Origin: Rhynchonema sp. JSB1_4
Lineage: Eukaryota; Nematoda; Chromadorea; Monhysterida; Xyalidae
DNA: 64,000 nucleotides
Assembly (NCBI GenBank): GCA_030248065.1
Contig: JASAMV010007929.1
Coordinates: 1-64,000, forward strand
Direction of reading: 5' to 3'
Shown here piece after piece: positions 38,001-47,200 of the stretch. Both the position numbers and the translations under genes were made by a program. The notes beneath the pieces are model-generated. The model was not told the origin of the DNA, did no database searches, and saw nothing but the letters and a program-made list of their open reading frames with translations. Numbering within the stretch: position 1 is the stretch's first letter; every line of letters begins with the position of its first letter.

Positions 38001-39612
38001 ACGCTGTATATAACAATCGAGTACTGTTGTGTAAAACCACTGTAGAACCTTTATACTTATACACACGGCACTAATATTCCACGGTTATAAACGAATGCTA
38101 CAGAAAATTATGGCCGATCGAACTAAATGCAGTCAACGAGCTGGACACCCCATTTGTGTGTGCCACCGCCCGATGTCAGTACTATGGATCGGCCATTGAC
38201 ACATTGCAGAAATTGAGGTGGGCGTAAAACAGGGTTGTTTGTGCTTTTTCACAAATGATTTGGGCAAAAATATCATCTTTCTTACTAAATGGATTTTCAG
38301 CGGCGTGACGTCTCCGTTCGAAAAGCTACGTGTGCTGGGGCAGACTTTTGAAGAGATCACACGGGTATGTAGTTGTTCCCAGAATATTAGTATCGTATGC
38401 ACAAGTAAGCCTTGATGTGCTTTCATTCTCGCGCCTTAATCGTGGGCTAACAGTTTTGTCGTCAAATCGATTCGTCGAATCTTTTCGTCAAATCAAGCCA
38501 TAATACATGAGCCCCAAATGAGCGCCAGAATTAATACATATCATGTGATGAAAAGATTTGACGCGGTAATTTGACGACAGTGACCGTGCACACACGAGAC
38601 ACACGTGGCCAAATACATGGCGACAGGAACATCGTGAGAACTTGGCCTTAACACTGGCTGAGCAGGGCTCATGCGCACAATAGTAACGTTCCAGCATTTG
38701 ATCGTGTGCACGAACAAAGAAAACAAATGTGTCTTGTAATGTTTCACAGTCTTGGCTTATTGCAGTGCGTCCGTTCCTATAGCGAGAGTCCGGATCATGT
38801 TTGGTCGATGGACGATTTGCATCCGGTGAGTTTCAGTCGGGTGACACTCTTTTGGCCTTTATTCTGTCGACTATTTATCGTATTGGACTGTATGGAACAT
38901 GATGCCCATCATCGACCTTTTACTCTGGTCGAAAATAGTGACATTAGTAAATACAGAAATATCAGTGATGAGAAAAGACTCGGGCACAAGATCGGCCAAC
39001 CAAATATATACGTAGTTTGATCCTTCTACTTTCCTCACATCAGAAGGTCAAACATCACAAAAGGCAGTCAGTCTATCTATCCATTATTGCCAGGTGTTCA
39101 TCTTTGTGGTCGTGCGTGCGCAGCTGCAACGTTTGGGCGCCGAAGTGGCGTTGATCAAGGATGTGATCAGACACGCCAATGTGCCCGATCTGATTCGATT
39201 CCAGTTCACTATGCTCGAGGTGGGTGGGAACGGGCGTGACGGCCTATGCGCCTGTGGGCCTGGCCTAAGCCTAAGTCGAGGCTTTGTCCACGAGCGGTTT
39301 TGCACAAAATACTGTAGAAACCCGCGCTTTTGTCCGTATCCCATTATTGAATGGATATTTTTTGCTTGGCGTCGCTCATCAACCATCTTGTGCATTCGCA
39401 GCGACGATATCTTGGTAAACAGGTGATGCACGCACAGAGCTCACCGGTGTTGGTAGCTGCACAATTGCGCACCCCAAATCTGCCCATATAACACGTCACG
39501 TCCACTGTGCTGATGCGCGCGGTACCAATATACTGAACTGAATACAAAGTTTGGTGTTTTCTAGGCCAGCTACTACCACCTGGTGCAACGTGACCGGCAT
39601 TCACATTTCTGA
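8065..39612 (+). CDS. ALS2: Alsin (RCC1-DH-PH-MORN-VPS9 guanine nucleotide exchange factor)
   Basis: Alsin activates Rab5 through its VPS9 domain, links to Rac through DH/PH, and works on endosomes. Exons: 8065-8335, 15278-15447, 15659-15772, 16783-16981, 18506-18624, 19543-19781, 20122-20298, 20409-20470, 20609-20771, 21228-21324, 21914-21998, 22257-22322, 22651-22804, 25001-25049, 25148-25328, 26397-26655, 27580-27742, 28424-28546, 28850-28999, 29308-29384, 29454-29520, 30609-30805, 31228-31293, 31395-31481, 31678-31796, 32220-32353, 32639-32713, 32927-33081, 33454-33687, 34977-35094, 35600-35757, 36192-36456, 37087-37184, 38104-38217, 38301-38364, 38766-38825, 39094-39219, 39565-39612. Every junction keeps phase; about 1700 residues (human about 1657). 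RCC1 repeats (AVYAWGRSQCGQCG, LWQWG, EVWSWGANSYGQLGHGD, LFVWGSN) are split by an acidic insert in exons 5-8. DH helix RKLLQLPFQRISEYSDLLRRV is in the exon at 27580. PH is in exons 18-22. About eight MORN units (VYTGRFTDGLMHG, YLGEWRDDKQHGRG) follow. VPS9 lies at about 1560-1695 (PFEKLRVLGQTFEEIT, LQRLGAEVALIKDVI). Donors at 15447, 16981, 27742 and 33081 are the least certain. Confidence 0.93.
8640..9655. repeat. CTCACC / GGTGAGG low-complexity hairpin
   Basis: About 180 bp of CCTCACCAACCTCACC-type repeats (9138-9325) switch near 9326 to the reverse complement, GGTGAGGTTGGTGAGG (to about 9650). The whole could fold into one long hairpin. A hAT-like element is inserted in the left arm. Confidence 0.7.
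8660..9137. mobile_element. hAT-like MITE with ATCTATCTATCGTCAACA cluster (type I)
   Basis: Ends CAGGGTAGTACTTGG and CCAAGTACTACACTG are bounded by an exact 8-bp duplication CTCACACC (8652-8659 and 9138-9145). Seven copies of ATCTATCTATCGTCAACA lie in the two subterminal parts, four left and three right, around a core of about 170 bp. G and C runs lie near the ends. Confidence 0.8.
9715..9788 (-). repeat. tRNA-like SINE head
   Basis: The minus strand shows an A-box-like TAGCCGAAACGG and a B-box GGTTCGAGTCC with tRNA-like spacing. The anticodon stem is imperfect, so it is more likely a tRNA-derived SINE promoter than a working tRNA. Confidence 0.5.
9863..9910. repeat. TG microsatellite
   Basis: A (TG)n run with few interruptions. 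The same run, inverted as (CA)n, is in the sister SINE-like copy at about 13147-13175, so it belongs to the element body. Confidence 0.7.
9978..10378. mobile_element. hAT-like MITE with GGAACAGACGTACC cluster (type A)
   Basis: Ends CAGTGTAGTTCCTGG and CCAGGAACTACACTG are bounded by an exact 8-bp duplication AGTGCAAG (9970-9977 and 10379-10386). About five GGGGGAACAGACGTACC units sit near the ends. The A/T-rich core is related to those at 17055 and 23931. Confidence 0.85.
10955..11205. mobile_element. Foldback MITE in ALS2 intron 1
   Basis: Inverted arms of about 85 bp. CGTGAAACATTACGG pairs roughly with the right end, and GGAGACCGGAAAAGCGGAAC and ACCGTCGTC pair with GACGGTGTTCCGCCTTTCC and GTCTCAGAG. 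Confidence 0.6.
11275..11335. repeat. Dispersed repeat M4, copy 2
   Basis: Inverted relative to 6110-6235: CTACGTCAACACGAGCCCGA, CGCAGCTGACGGAATGG, GAAACATTC. Confidence 0.5.
11395..11575. mobile_element. MITE family M3, copy 2
   Basis: Shares GCAGCTGGCTAGTGTG, CAGCTGCGTGGCTTTGTTGA and GAGTTTCCCTGCGACTGTAA with the copies at 3915 and 26140. Confidence 0.55.
11867..12308. mobile_element. hAT-like MITE with CGAGATACCC cluster (type D)
   Basis: Ends CAGTGTGGTGGCAGG and CCAGCCACTACAGTG are bounded by an exact 8-bp duplication GTGACCGG (11859-11866 and 12309-12316). About six CGAGATACCC or CGAGATAGATACCC units are present. The core TTTTTTGCATGCAATTTTAC is shared with 16211 and 17488. Confidence 0.85.
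12317..12500. repeat. Dispersed repeat shared with 23390-23510
   Basis: GTGTCACTGGTCTTGCGCAA, CCAATAACATTGGTATTTTT and CAGCCCTCAAGGCAACCCAG recur inverted at 23390-23510. The other end of that repeat recurs at 26855-26960. Confidence 0.55.
13068..13790 (+). mobile_element. Composite SINE-like repeat, copy 1
   Basis: Order: body with CA microsatellite (13068-13245), tRNA-like head (13247-13320), then about 450 bp of GC-rich palindromic sequence with repeated GGGACTTTTAGTCACC and GGGCCCGGG. The body matches 9790-9977 in reverse. Confidence 0.55.
13247..13320 (+). repeat. tRNA-like SINE head
   Basis: A-box-like TAGCCGAAGTGGC and B-box GGTTCAAATCC at tRNA spacing, with CGGACTCACAGCCGG between. 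Pairing of the anticodon stem is imperfect, so a SINE promoter is favoured over a tRNA gene. Confidence 0.5.
13802..15098. mobile_element. PIF/Harbinger-like non-autonomous element
   Basis: Ends GGCCGGTCTCACAATGTAGC and TGCTATGTGAGACCGGCC are flanked by TAA on both sides (13799-13801 and 15099-15101), the 3-bp TWA duplication typical of PIF/Harbinger. Both ends carry tandem GCGGGTTAGCGG / GCGGATTAGCGG units for up to about 120 bp. The 1.3 kb length and lack of a transposase frame make it non-autonomous. Confidence 0.8.
15785..16153. mobile_element. hAT-like MITE with AGCAAGAAAGCTAGCTAGC cluster (type G)
   Basis: Ends CAGTGATGTAGTTG and CAACCACATCACTG are bounded by an exact 8-bp duplication GTGCTGAA (15777-15784 and 16154-16161). 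Four to five AGCAAGAAAGCTAGCTAGC-like units lie at both subterminal regions. It sits 12 bp inside the ALS2 intron that follows exon 15659-15772. Confidence 0.85.
16211..16622. mobile_element. hAT-like MITE with GGTTGCAAGGTACC cluster (type F)
   Basis: Ends CAGTGTAGTGGCAGG and CCAGCCACTACACTG are bounded by an exact 8-bp duplication GTTGTTTG (16203-16210 and 16623-16630). About seven GGTTGCAAGGTACC units. The core resembles types D and E. Confidence 0.85.
17055..17434. mobile_element. hAT-like MITE with GGTACACTATCTCCCC cluster (type B)
   Basis: Ends CAGCGTTGTTCCTGG and CCAGGAACTACACTG. The flanks GCCGGCAG and GCTGGCAG match 7 of 8. About six GGTACACTATCTCCCC units. The core CCAAAATACCCTTTTTATG is shared with types A and C. 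Confidence 0.8.
17488..17893. mobile_element. hAT-like MITE with CGAGATACCC cluster (type D, copy 2)
   Basis: Ends CAGTGTGGTGGCAGG and CCAGCCACTACAGTG are bounded by an exact 8-bp duplication ACTGCACA (17480-17487 and 17894-17901). Most of its length is nearly the same as 11867-12308. Confidence 0.85.
18975..19432. mobile_element. TA-flanked element M6 with CCGTTTTTTT ends, copy 1
   Basis: Starts TATACTGTCATAAAGAACCG and ends near TGCCAGTATA. Both ends carry CCGTTTTTTTCCG-like runs. The body is the inverse of 22846-23278 with few differences. Confidence 0.65.
19876..20112. mobile_element. Truncated hAT-like MITE with GCCGGATACCCC cluster (type H)
   Basis: The right end ACTACACCACT, a C/G-rich subterminal part and two GCCGGATACCCC units fit the hAT-like group. 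No matching left end is found. It abuts the acceptor of ALS2 exon 20122. Confidence 0.45.
20308..20364. repeat. Short hairpin repeat M5 (GTGCATTCGCACTGACGAT)
   Basis: GGTGCATTCGCACTGACGAT followed by an inverted GTGCACC. Related copies: about 30472, 36520, 39370, 42395 and 47052. It helped place the ALS2 donor at 20298. Confidence 0.5.
22846..23278. mobile_element. TA-flanked element M6, copy 2 (inverted)
   Basis: Runs TATACTGGC ... GACAGTATA and is the reverse complement of the copy at 18975. Both copies sit in ALS2 introns 3.4 kb apart. Confidence 0.65.
23285..23500. repeat. Dispersed repeat shared with 12317-12500 and 26855-26960
   Basis: TCGAGGCCTGACACCTCGCC and AAAACTCACTGCTGTTACAT recur inverted at 26860-26935. 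The distal half recurs at 12375-12500. Confidence 0.55.
23505..24600. mobile_element. Element with TTTTAGGTGCAA subterminal cluster
   Basis: TTTTAGGTGCAA-type units lie at both ends (23523-23595 and 24510-24580, the latter partly inverted). A complete hAT-like element (type C) is nested inside. A related fragment lies at 44965-45058. Confidence 0.5.
23931..24279. mobile_element. hAT-like MITE with GGTACACTAACCGCC cluster (type C)
   Basis: Ends CAGTGTAGTTCCTGG and CCAGGAACTACACTG. The flanks GTTCTAGT and ATCCTAGT match 6 of 8. About five GGTACACTAACCGCC units. The core is shared with types A and B. Confidence 0.75.
25396..25765. mobile_element. MITE pair M7, copy 1
   Basis: Terminal inverted repeats TATAGTCCAGCCACGAACTC / GTGGTTGGACTATA with inner ATGAGATGACT / AGTCGTCTCATGAG. 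The whole is closely matched by 37248-37615. Confidence 0.65.
26140..26372. mobile_element. MITE family M3, copy 3
   Basis: The best preserved copy: CGTTGCCTCATGCATTCGTA and CAGACGCAGGGAAACTC on the left are inverted as GAGGAAACGAAATG and CAGTTTCCCTGCGTCTGTAA on the right. Confidence 0.6.
26855..26960. repeat. Dispersed repeat fragment in ALS2 intron
   Basis: AATGTAACAGCAGTGAGTTT and GACAGGCGAGGTGCCAGGCC match 23290-23390 inverted. It makes an open frame at 26786-26988 that is not needed for the ALS2 transcript. Confidence 0.5.
29573..30321. mobile_element. Element with GGTGGCCGTC ends and telomere-like inner repeats, copy 1
   Basis: Ends GGTTCCCGTCAAAAACGCCG and CGGCGTTTTTGACGGCCACC are bounded by an exact 8-bp repeat GATAAGGG (29565-29572 and 30322-30329). 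CCGAAAAAAATG-type runs follow each end. The middle holds four units with CTTCCTGGCTGGCAGCCTAA and (GCCTAA)2-3. Confidence 0.75.
30808..30966. mobile_element. MITE family M1, copy 2
   Basis: GGCTGATATTAGAGTGGTCAA and TTGACCACTGTAATAT AGGCC ends, with TTTGTCAACTCACAGCAGCC inside. Confidence 0.6.
33739..34470. mobile_element. hAT-like element with A/T-run ends, copy 2
   Basis: Ends CAGGGTTGG and CCCAACCCTG are bounded by an exact 8-bp duplication GTTGCAGG (33731-33738 and 34471-34478). It is inverted relative to 5028-5738 and highly similar. It carries the same 87-codon frame (34056-34319, minus). It lies in an ALS2 intron. Confidence 0.78.
35498..35590. mobile_element. MITE family M1, copy 3
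   Basis: Short copy: AAAGTCATCAACTCAACC ... GCGTGAGTTGACGACTTGAT just before ALS2 exon 35600. Confidence 0.5.
36564..36868. mobile_element. Retroelement-like 3' fragment, copy 1
   Basis: About 300 bp that are nearly identical to 62871-63173, starting GGGCTCTATCGCCACCGCG. Both copies are followed within 20-150 bp by AATAAACCAA, a poly(A)-signal-like end. This suggests the 3' end of a non-LTR element, but no reverse transcriptase frame is present. Confidence 0.45.
37248..37615. mobile_element. MITE pair M7, copy 2
   Basis: Same ends and length as 25396-25765, in an ALS2 intron. Confidence 0.65.
38449..38585. mobile_element. MITE family M1, copy 4
   Basis: GGGCTAACAGTTTTGTCGTC ... AATTTGACGACAGT with ATGAGCGCCAGAATTAATAC in the middle. 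Confidence 0.55.
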
Positions 39613-39774
39613 CAACCTGTATCTTGTTGATGGGTATGATTGAGCTTATTTGTTCATTCCGATGTTTGCGACCATAAAAAAATAACGCGGTTGTAGTATC
39701 GCGACGGACAAACAGGTTGACCGTTTCAGTGGATTCATTTGTTGCATTCATAAAGGGTCTTGCAAAAATAGCTT

Positions 39775-39965
39775 CCTGTTTGGCGCCACCAGGGGGCGGT
39801 TGCGCCCCCAAAACACGAGCAAGCATGACCCCCATTTGTTGCGCGGAACGGCAGCGTGACTCAACACACGCACACCTTGGGAATAAAAGCGAATTTCCGG
39901 ACCCAAGTGGGGAGCGTGCGATATGTTAAATACACTGTTGCGCAACCGCCCCCGTTGGCGCTTTC
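39775..39965. mobile_element. GC-rich inverted-repeat MITE after ALS2
   Basis: TTGGCGCCACCAGGGGGCGG and TTGCGC on the left are inverted as GCGCAACCGCCCCCG and TTGGCGC on the right, about 180 bp apart. Confidence 0.55.
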
Positions 39966-40044
39966 GAGAATGTGGGCCAAAGTCAGCTACTTTTGCGGTA
40001 CTCTGAATAATTTGTTTGTAAATCACATTTTTTTACTGTATTGA

Positions 40045-40380
40045 TATCATTGTGTTGTTTCCCAACTTCACTTTTATGTTCCCGTAATCAGTATTGAGCT
40101 CTGGTATCATCATGGCCCGATTGATCTGCGCATAATCATGATGGTGCATTCGTGATTTCACATGTTCAACGAAACAACGTGCTTTCCTATTTTTCTCAGC
40201 TTTCCGTTGCAATTTTTGTTGGATATTTAGGTTTGACTTTGTACCAAACGATGATTTTATCTGTTGATTTCTATTGCTCAGTGATTGATCATGTCTGATT
40301 GCGTTTTTTATAACTTTCTTTTTTATCTTTACAATGTCTTTATCCTGATAACGCTTTATGATCTCTGTTCGCTTTATCAC
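40045..40380 (-). CDS. Uncharacterised lysine-rich open frame between short inverted repeats
   Basis: An open frame of about 112 codons, AT-rich and rich in Lys, Asn and Gln, ends at TAA near 40043-40045. It has no ATG at its upstream end (GTG at 40378-40380), but in-frame ATGs occur inside. Its codon and base use differs from NFX1 and ALS2, between whose 3' ends it lies. It almost fills the interval between two imperfect inverted copies of a TTTTTACTGTAT-type end (about 40029-40050 and 40395-40412), so it may be the cargo of a small element. I do not recognise the protein. It could also be a chance open frame. Confidence 0.25.
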
Positions 40381-40412
40381 TATTTGCGTATTTATTGATA
40401 CTGTAAAAACGT

Positions 40413-40860
40413 GTTGTTGATTAAAAAATCTGTTAAAAGAGCGTTACGTTTTCTATTTGAGACGATTTCTATTTCAGTACATTCTTTTATGATATGATGC
40501 ATGTTAATTCAAGACACGAATAAAAATCCCAAATAAACATTAGACCACAAGAGCGGCGGCAATAAGTGAGCAATAAAACGGATCACCAACCTAACACCGT
40601 AATAAACATAAAGGTCCGCATATAGTTTTCTACCTCCTGTAAAATCACTATTTCAAACTCAAAACGTTCCCTACAATTTTTCCATAGTTAGTTGTCCGGT
40701 CCGGCTCGGCGTTTCACAACTTGTGCTGCATTCAATGCAATCATGCCGGAGCCACTGAAACATTGGATAAAATAAATGCACATGGTGTAATAACTAACTA
40801 TTCCCATTTATTTTTTCAAAATCGACCTGAACACAGATTGGCTTGTATTCCCAAGGCTCG
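40413..40860. other. Unannotated AT-rich stretch between ALS2 and NFX1 3' ends
   Basis: No coding exon or clear repeat was recognised here. It lies between the tail-to-tail ends of ALS2 and NFX1. The minus-strand frame near 40690-40740 could give an alternative NFX1 last exon if the donor at 41300 is used, but this is weak. Confidence 0.3.
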
Positions 40861-40864
40861 TCAA

Positions 40865-41000
40865 CGCAAAGGCTTACAGCATTGTCGTCAACTTAGATTG
40901 TCAACTCTTGTAGTCAACTGTGTAATTTTTCGCACTCATTTGATGCTGCTTTAGTTGACGACGAGAGTTGACCACTTGAGTTGACGACTGTACCATTGGC
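40865..41000. mobile_element. MITE family M1, copy 5
   Basis: GGCTTACAGCATTGTCGTCA ... GTTGACGACTGTACCATTGG. Confidence 0.55.
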
Positions 41001-41295
41001 CAACGCAAATAGTCACCCAACCAACTTCAGGAACAATTGAGGAGAAATTGGGCCATAACAGAACAGCGGATACTGCTTTTTCATGAGGTCACAATTTGGA
41101 ACATTTTTGGGTTCAGACCTGCATCAAGCAAACATGTTTCTCGGATGCCGCTGTTCCGTCCAAGAGAAGCGACTAAATCGATCGGGCCATGATACCAAGA
41201 GCTCAATATTGGTCACGGGAACACAAAAGTATAGATCGATCCGGTAACAAAGATGTTTGTTACCGTAAATCCACACATAAATGAAACATCCGCAC

Positions 41296-44200
41296 TCACT
41301 TTGTGTTCGTATTGCCGGTGGTCGTGTTTGGTGTCCACGAGGCCACTCGTCTTAAATCAATCAAAGACGATAAAAGTGGACTGGGTGGACGACTTTGGCC
41401 TCTGTAATGGACAAAATGCTGAATAATGGTGCCGCGCGTGTAAGAAGCGTAGTTTTGTGCACGTGGTTGTTATTGTCCCAGATGTGCAGATCATGCGTCC
41501 AACAGACAACAAAAATTTGTACTGTTCACTGCCGCCACAAGTTCGCCAAACACAAGAGGCTCCCAGACCAGAGAAGCCCAAATCAGCCCCCACACCCGAA
41601 TAAGTCCCAAGTTGGGACTTGTTCGCAAAGATTTCCGAACAAGACCCCATCAACGGTCATTTTCAGCAACATTTCATATGCACGTACACAGTGGCGCTTA
41701 TATGGGAAATTATTTTTTCTGAAATCTCAATTCCTAACACATAAGCCCAATGGGACTATGACATTTTGCGGTAATAAACATCCTATAGGCTGATTCACAT
41801 ATGCAAGTGGCACCAATTTAATTCGAAACAAATCTTTTGCAAGTAAAAAAAGTGATGTGACCGGATTGAAATCGGTTCGACCACCTTCTACAATCTCTTC
41901 CGCGATATTTCACAACACATACATACAGTATAGAATACCTTATAGCCGTGGCGATAACATTCCTGTTCGGTTCGGAGTCATATGACATGGTCTCAATCTG
42001 GTAGTACCCGGCGTATTCGTGTATGACCCGCCGTCGGTCTCTGTCCATCACCGCGAACGTCATACTGCGACGCGGCTGTTTCATCTGCAATTCGATGACA
42101 TTGTTGTTGAATGTATACGCACAGCACTAATATTACGAATATATTTTCGTGTGCATCGCCGTTCGAATTTCTGTCCATCGTGAAGTAGTGATTGCGAAAC
42201 CGACAATCTCTGTCATCACCAATAATGTTCATCATGTTCGATTAGATACAAAAGACGTCATAATATTGGAAACTAAACTGCCGTACAATCACATACAAGG
42301 GTTGCACCGGCTGGCATGGTTATATACTATAAGACGGTGTACCACAAGTGAGCACGTCTTTCGGTTCCCGTTTCAAACTGTTTTCATTCACTGAAGGGCG
42401 GTGCACCAGGCAATCGTCAGTGCGAATGCACCGGATAACGACATGTTCAGAGCAAACTACTAGAACATTTGGCACACCACCAATGTAACATACAGTGTCC
42501 ATCTCCATGATCAACTGCGCAAAGTCCTTCTCGATTTGCGTGACGAACGTTGGCAGCACTTTCAGTTGTGACTTGAGATATTCGGTGTAGCTGGCCTGTT
42601 GTTGTGTGCAGTTGGTCGGGATGCACAGCGCGTCCGCCAACAGACGATTGCGTTGTTCGCGTAGACACTCCTCGTCGCACACAAGGCTGCAGTATTGTCT
42701 ATTTATTTACTTATTTTTGTAAATGCGGATAACGGCAGGAGCTCTTGACTGTCGGCGTGACACTGTGCTTCCTTGTCGGCTCTTGCCCTGCACACCCAGG
42801 GTAATGTCGTCGCTGCTACCGTTAATCCACGTGACAAATAAATAAATTGACCCATTATCACGAATTGTCACGCTTTTGAAAAAATATGAAGATTGAAGGA
42901 TATGAATGAAACTTCGATGAAATGATTCTTCGACTTGACATGGCGAGCTTTACTCATGCACTCAAATTTGGCCAACGTAAATGTCTGTCTCAGACAGGTG
43001 ATCAAGCAATTTCACTGTGTTTGAAATTTGTCACATCGGTAAATGTCGAAATATTGCTATTGTTGAAAAAAATCGCGCAACCAAGACAGAGCGTATCGAA
43101 ACCGATCACCGAGTTTGATTATCTACCTACCGTTCGTGGCCGAAAAAACAACATAAACCCACCATTTATACTTGTCCAAGTCCGTCTCCCGTTGCAATAT
43201 CCTGATAGCGCCACCCGTCTGCGGCTGATTGTGCTGCATCTGCTGTTGCTGGGTTGCCAGTGTACGCAGCCATTGTTTCTCGACCAGTGCGCACGACTGT
43301 TGATCGCGGATACGACCGCAACGACACGTCACCACAACCTACATTGTAATGTCTACATATTGCGTGTGAAACATCACTGGATTGGGATAAATCCACACGG
43401 CTTGAATGAAGTCCTCACCACACATCCGTGAACACAGCTCGAAAACGACAGCCAAAAACAAGCGCTTCACACACACTCAAATTTCCAGTCAAACAACAAA
43501 ACAAGCCAACATAACCCCCCCACCAGCACCTACCATCGCCTGACACGGCTGCGTGGCACAAGGCGTCTTCCCGACATCGTGACAAGGCTCGGCGCAAATA
43601 TGCGCGCACATGCTGCGTTTCTTCTGACACGGTTGTGTGCATTCAGTGTCACATGCGCCTTCATGGCAGATACGAGTGCACGTGTGACGACCACAGGACA
43701 GTGCACGGCCGCACGCGTGACCACACGACACCGACGATAGATAGCACGGGATATTGGCGCGCATCTGCGTGCGAATGGGTGATGTAGCAAACTGCTTATT
43801 GGGTGGGCAGCTCGGCCAAAGGGTAGTCCAAGCGTGGATTTGGGCCTTAGGCTCAGCCCCAGATCTAGGCTTAGACCAAACTGCCGTTGGAGGTCAGCAA
43901 GCTCAGTACAATTTCTCTGCATCAGCACAACGCAAGTTTCCGCATTCAGTGATACAGTATGTGAGCCCGATGACTGCGCTGCATTATCGATTTTTGTGCC
44001 GTTCACCAGTTCTCGGCCAAGCTACTGGACCTACGCACATCTGATACTTTATACAGCATAAGCTGGCTGTAGTACGAGAAATAAGGCAACGAGAACTTCA
44101 TCACACAAAGCTACCAAATGCTCAATAGCTCCAAACCTCATGTTTTCCATGACACCATTTCTGCATGAGGAACGTACACGGCGGGCATGCGGGCTCGGCG

Positions 44201-47200
44201 TGACAATTGTGCACCACCGGGTGCGCACAATCGTGGGCGCGGGTGCACGTACGATGGCAGACGGGCGGCGGGGTGCCACACGGAACTGGCGGGTGCATCA
44301 CGCTCGCACCACAGTGACACGTCAATTCGGTGAAATCTGACGTAGGAATCGGAGGCTAATGGTTTTGTCGTCAAATCATCTCGTCAAATAAAGTGGTCGA
44401 ACACATGAGCCCCAAATGAGCGCGAAAACTAATACATGTGTTCGACGACCTTATTTGACGAGATGATTTGACCACATTACTACAAGCCGAATGGGTCGAT
44501 GAAATTTTCAAACCGGTGTGAACAAGAGTTCGGTATGAAGGTCTTTGTAAACATGAAACACTGTATGCTGTTAACATGGAATGTTTCGAGTTGAAACCAG
44601 ACTCTTTCACACCGTGCTGTCGACCGAACTGTTCTGAGCACCGTTTCAGAAATTCCAGTCATAAATAGTGATGTGTTGGGCGAATGCACAACACGATCAC
44701 AATATTGACACCGCGTCTATGTGCATCCAGGATGTTCCGCCGGAACTGTCGGCTGCTTTGTTTTCAATCGTTTAAAAGTTTGTCTATTGTTATTTTTCAC
44801 GTTATATTAGCTTGCCTTTTTCTTACTCCAGTTTAATGCTGACCGTGAAACATTTTGCAATGTCAATATGTTTTGGCACTTCCAACCCTTGCGATATGAC
44901 CAGCTCAACAATAGTCTGTGTTCATAACCGCAAATGTAAAACTTTACCAACATTGGCACTGGGAGCATAGGTTTTTAGACACCTTTTAGGTGCAATATGT
45001 ACTAAAAATTTTTAGAATTGCAACTAAAAACCGCAGATTAGGTACAACTTGAACTTTGATTTTCTACATTTCGTTAAAAACGAAACAGCGACCCCATTCC
45101 GGTGTGTGTAACCAACCACACGCAGTAAGTACATTTTCACGTACGGCACAAATTATTATCCGAATTTATAATGACAAAAATAGTAATAAAAGCAAACAGC
45201 GACTCACCGGCCTGCAAGCATGGTGGACATCGGCCGGAATGACAGAGTTGTTCGCATGGATGCTGGCCACAGCTCAGTTTCTTGGCGCAAATCTGACAAA
45301 AAACGAATAAAATCGTAATATTGAGGTCCAAAAAAGGCTGTTATTCATGTTTTCAAGGCACATTGTTAACTCACGTCGTCAACTCAGCCCTGATACCGTG
45401 TAAATATTTTTTGTGCTCATTCAAGCTCGCTTGAGTTGACGCCCAGAGTCGACGATTTGCGTTGACGACAAAACAATTGGTCCGAAAAAGTAAATAGATA
45501 ACAAAATGCGCAGACAATGTAATCTGACCTGTAAACACAAATGTTCGGTATCCACACAGCAGTTCTGCATGCATTTGTGCTGTTTACAGGATTTGATTCG
45601 TTTGCATTTACGCTCGCACAATACCGGCTCGTCTTGTGCTAGAAATTAAGACTTTTTTGTTTTCAATTTCTCAAATAAAAACAGTCCACCCTCTCAGCAG
45701 TGCACCTCCACATGTAGTGAACCCTGTGTCTGGTGAACGGTTTTCGGTCCCCAGTCGAACTTTGACTTTCTGATTATCATTCTGTGGAGTAAATATTCTA
45801 TATAGAGCTACGCCAACACGAGCCCGCTTTCGGAGGTAGTATGCTTAAGAAACGAATAGAAAGAGAAAATCCTCATGCACAATGCTGCATTATACAACGT
45901 GTAACATTTCCCAAATCAGCAGCCCCGTCTTAGTGTTTCAGTGATCTGCCACCTCCGAAATCGGCGGGCTCGTGTGGGCGTAGTGAACGAAAACGTGTAT
46001 CCCGATCGATTCGCCACATGAATGGTGAGGTTCCGTCTCTTTATGGGCCAAAAGGTACCTGGCCCAAAAAGTACACCATACACTTGTGGCCCAAAAAGTA
46101 CTTGGCCCAAAAGGTACGTGGCCCAAAAGATTCCGGGTCCGAAACATTATGTGGCCCAAGAACTAGCTGGCCCAAAAGGGCACATGGCCCAAAAAGTACT
46201 GTGGCCCAAAATATTCGCTGGCCCATAAAGATACGGAACCTATGGTGGGAAGATCGCAATAACAAACAATCTCAACACCGACCATTGAACGCAGCCAATT
46301 CAGTGCATGGCACAGGCTTGGTGCTTTGTCCACATCTGCACTTCACGTAGGTCGTGCGTTGGCACTGTGCACATGCACCCGTGTGACACAACTGTTTGCA
46401 TTGGTGTGGAGCATCTGAGTGGATGGAAAAAATTAGATCAGCTACTTTATTATTTACTAGAAACATTAGACAGGTCCACAGGTCTTAAACTTTGTGATCT
46501 ATCGGATCTGCTATGATGATCACATGACTTTATTGTTCTGTGAAGATGTTCTAGGTTTTCTGATGGCGTTTCGACCGGTGTTTTGTTCGAGATATCATGA
46601 TTCTTGTCGTTGACCACTTCAATATTGGCCAAAATTAGAGGCACAGAGGAAAACTGGAACAGATCCTGTCAGATACCAAGCTGACACGGGCCATGACAAA
46701 ATTAAAATCCAAAACAAAATTCATCCACTAACCATCAGGTCCACACGGCAGTTTCTTTTCACAAATCATACCGCATGTGGCAATGTCATCCGTGCACACA
46801 GTGCGTGCTTGTTGCATCAGTTCACTCAATTGGGTCTTACCGCATGGACAAGTACGGAGCACCTGGTGAATAATTGATTGTTTTCATTTTGTAATTGTTC
46901 ACATTCATTTCAGAACATTTGGTGTGGCGGGCGCGACACTTTGGAAAGATATTCAAACAGCGCAACTATCGCCATACTTTATCATTTGTGTGTGTGTGTG
47001 TGCATTGTGCAGCGCGTTTTCGGTTTCTCGTCTCTATATATATTAACAGAGTGACGCGCGGTGCACCACACAATCGTCAGTGTGAATGCACCACATGACC
47101 ACACACGTCACACCACAATCCCCTTTTGCGTCCCCACAGTGTGAAGTTCACACGCACCAGCCAACCTTTGGACTCCATGGACACGGTCCACAGTCACCGG

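Noticed and set aside
40690..40740. Alternative last exon of NFX1
   Set aside because: Possible in phase if the donor at 41300 is used, but the R3H tail already ends at an in-frame stop and the extra peptide has no support.
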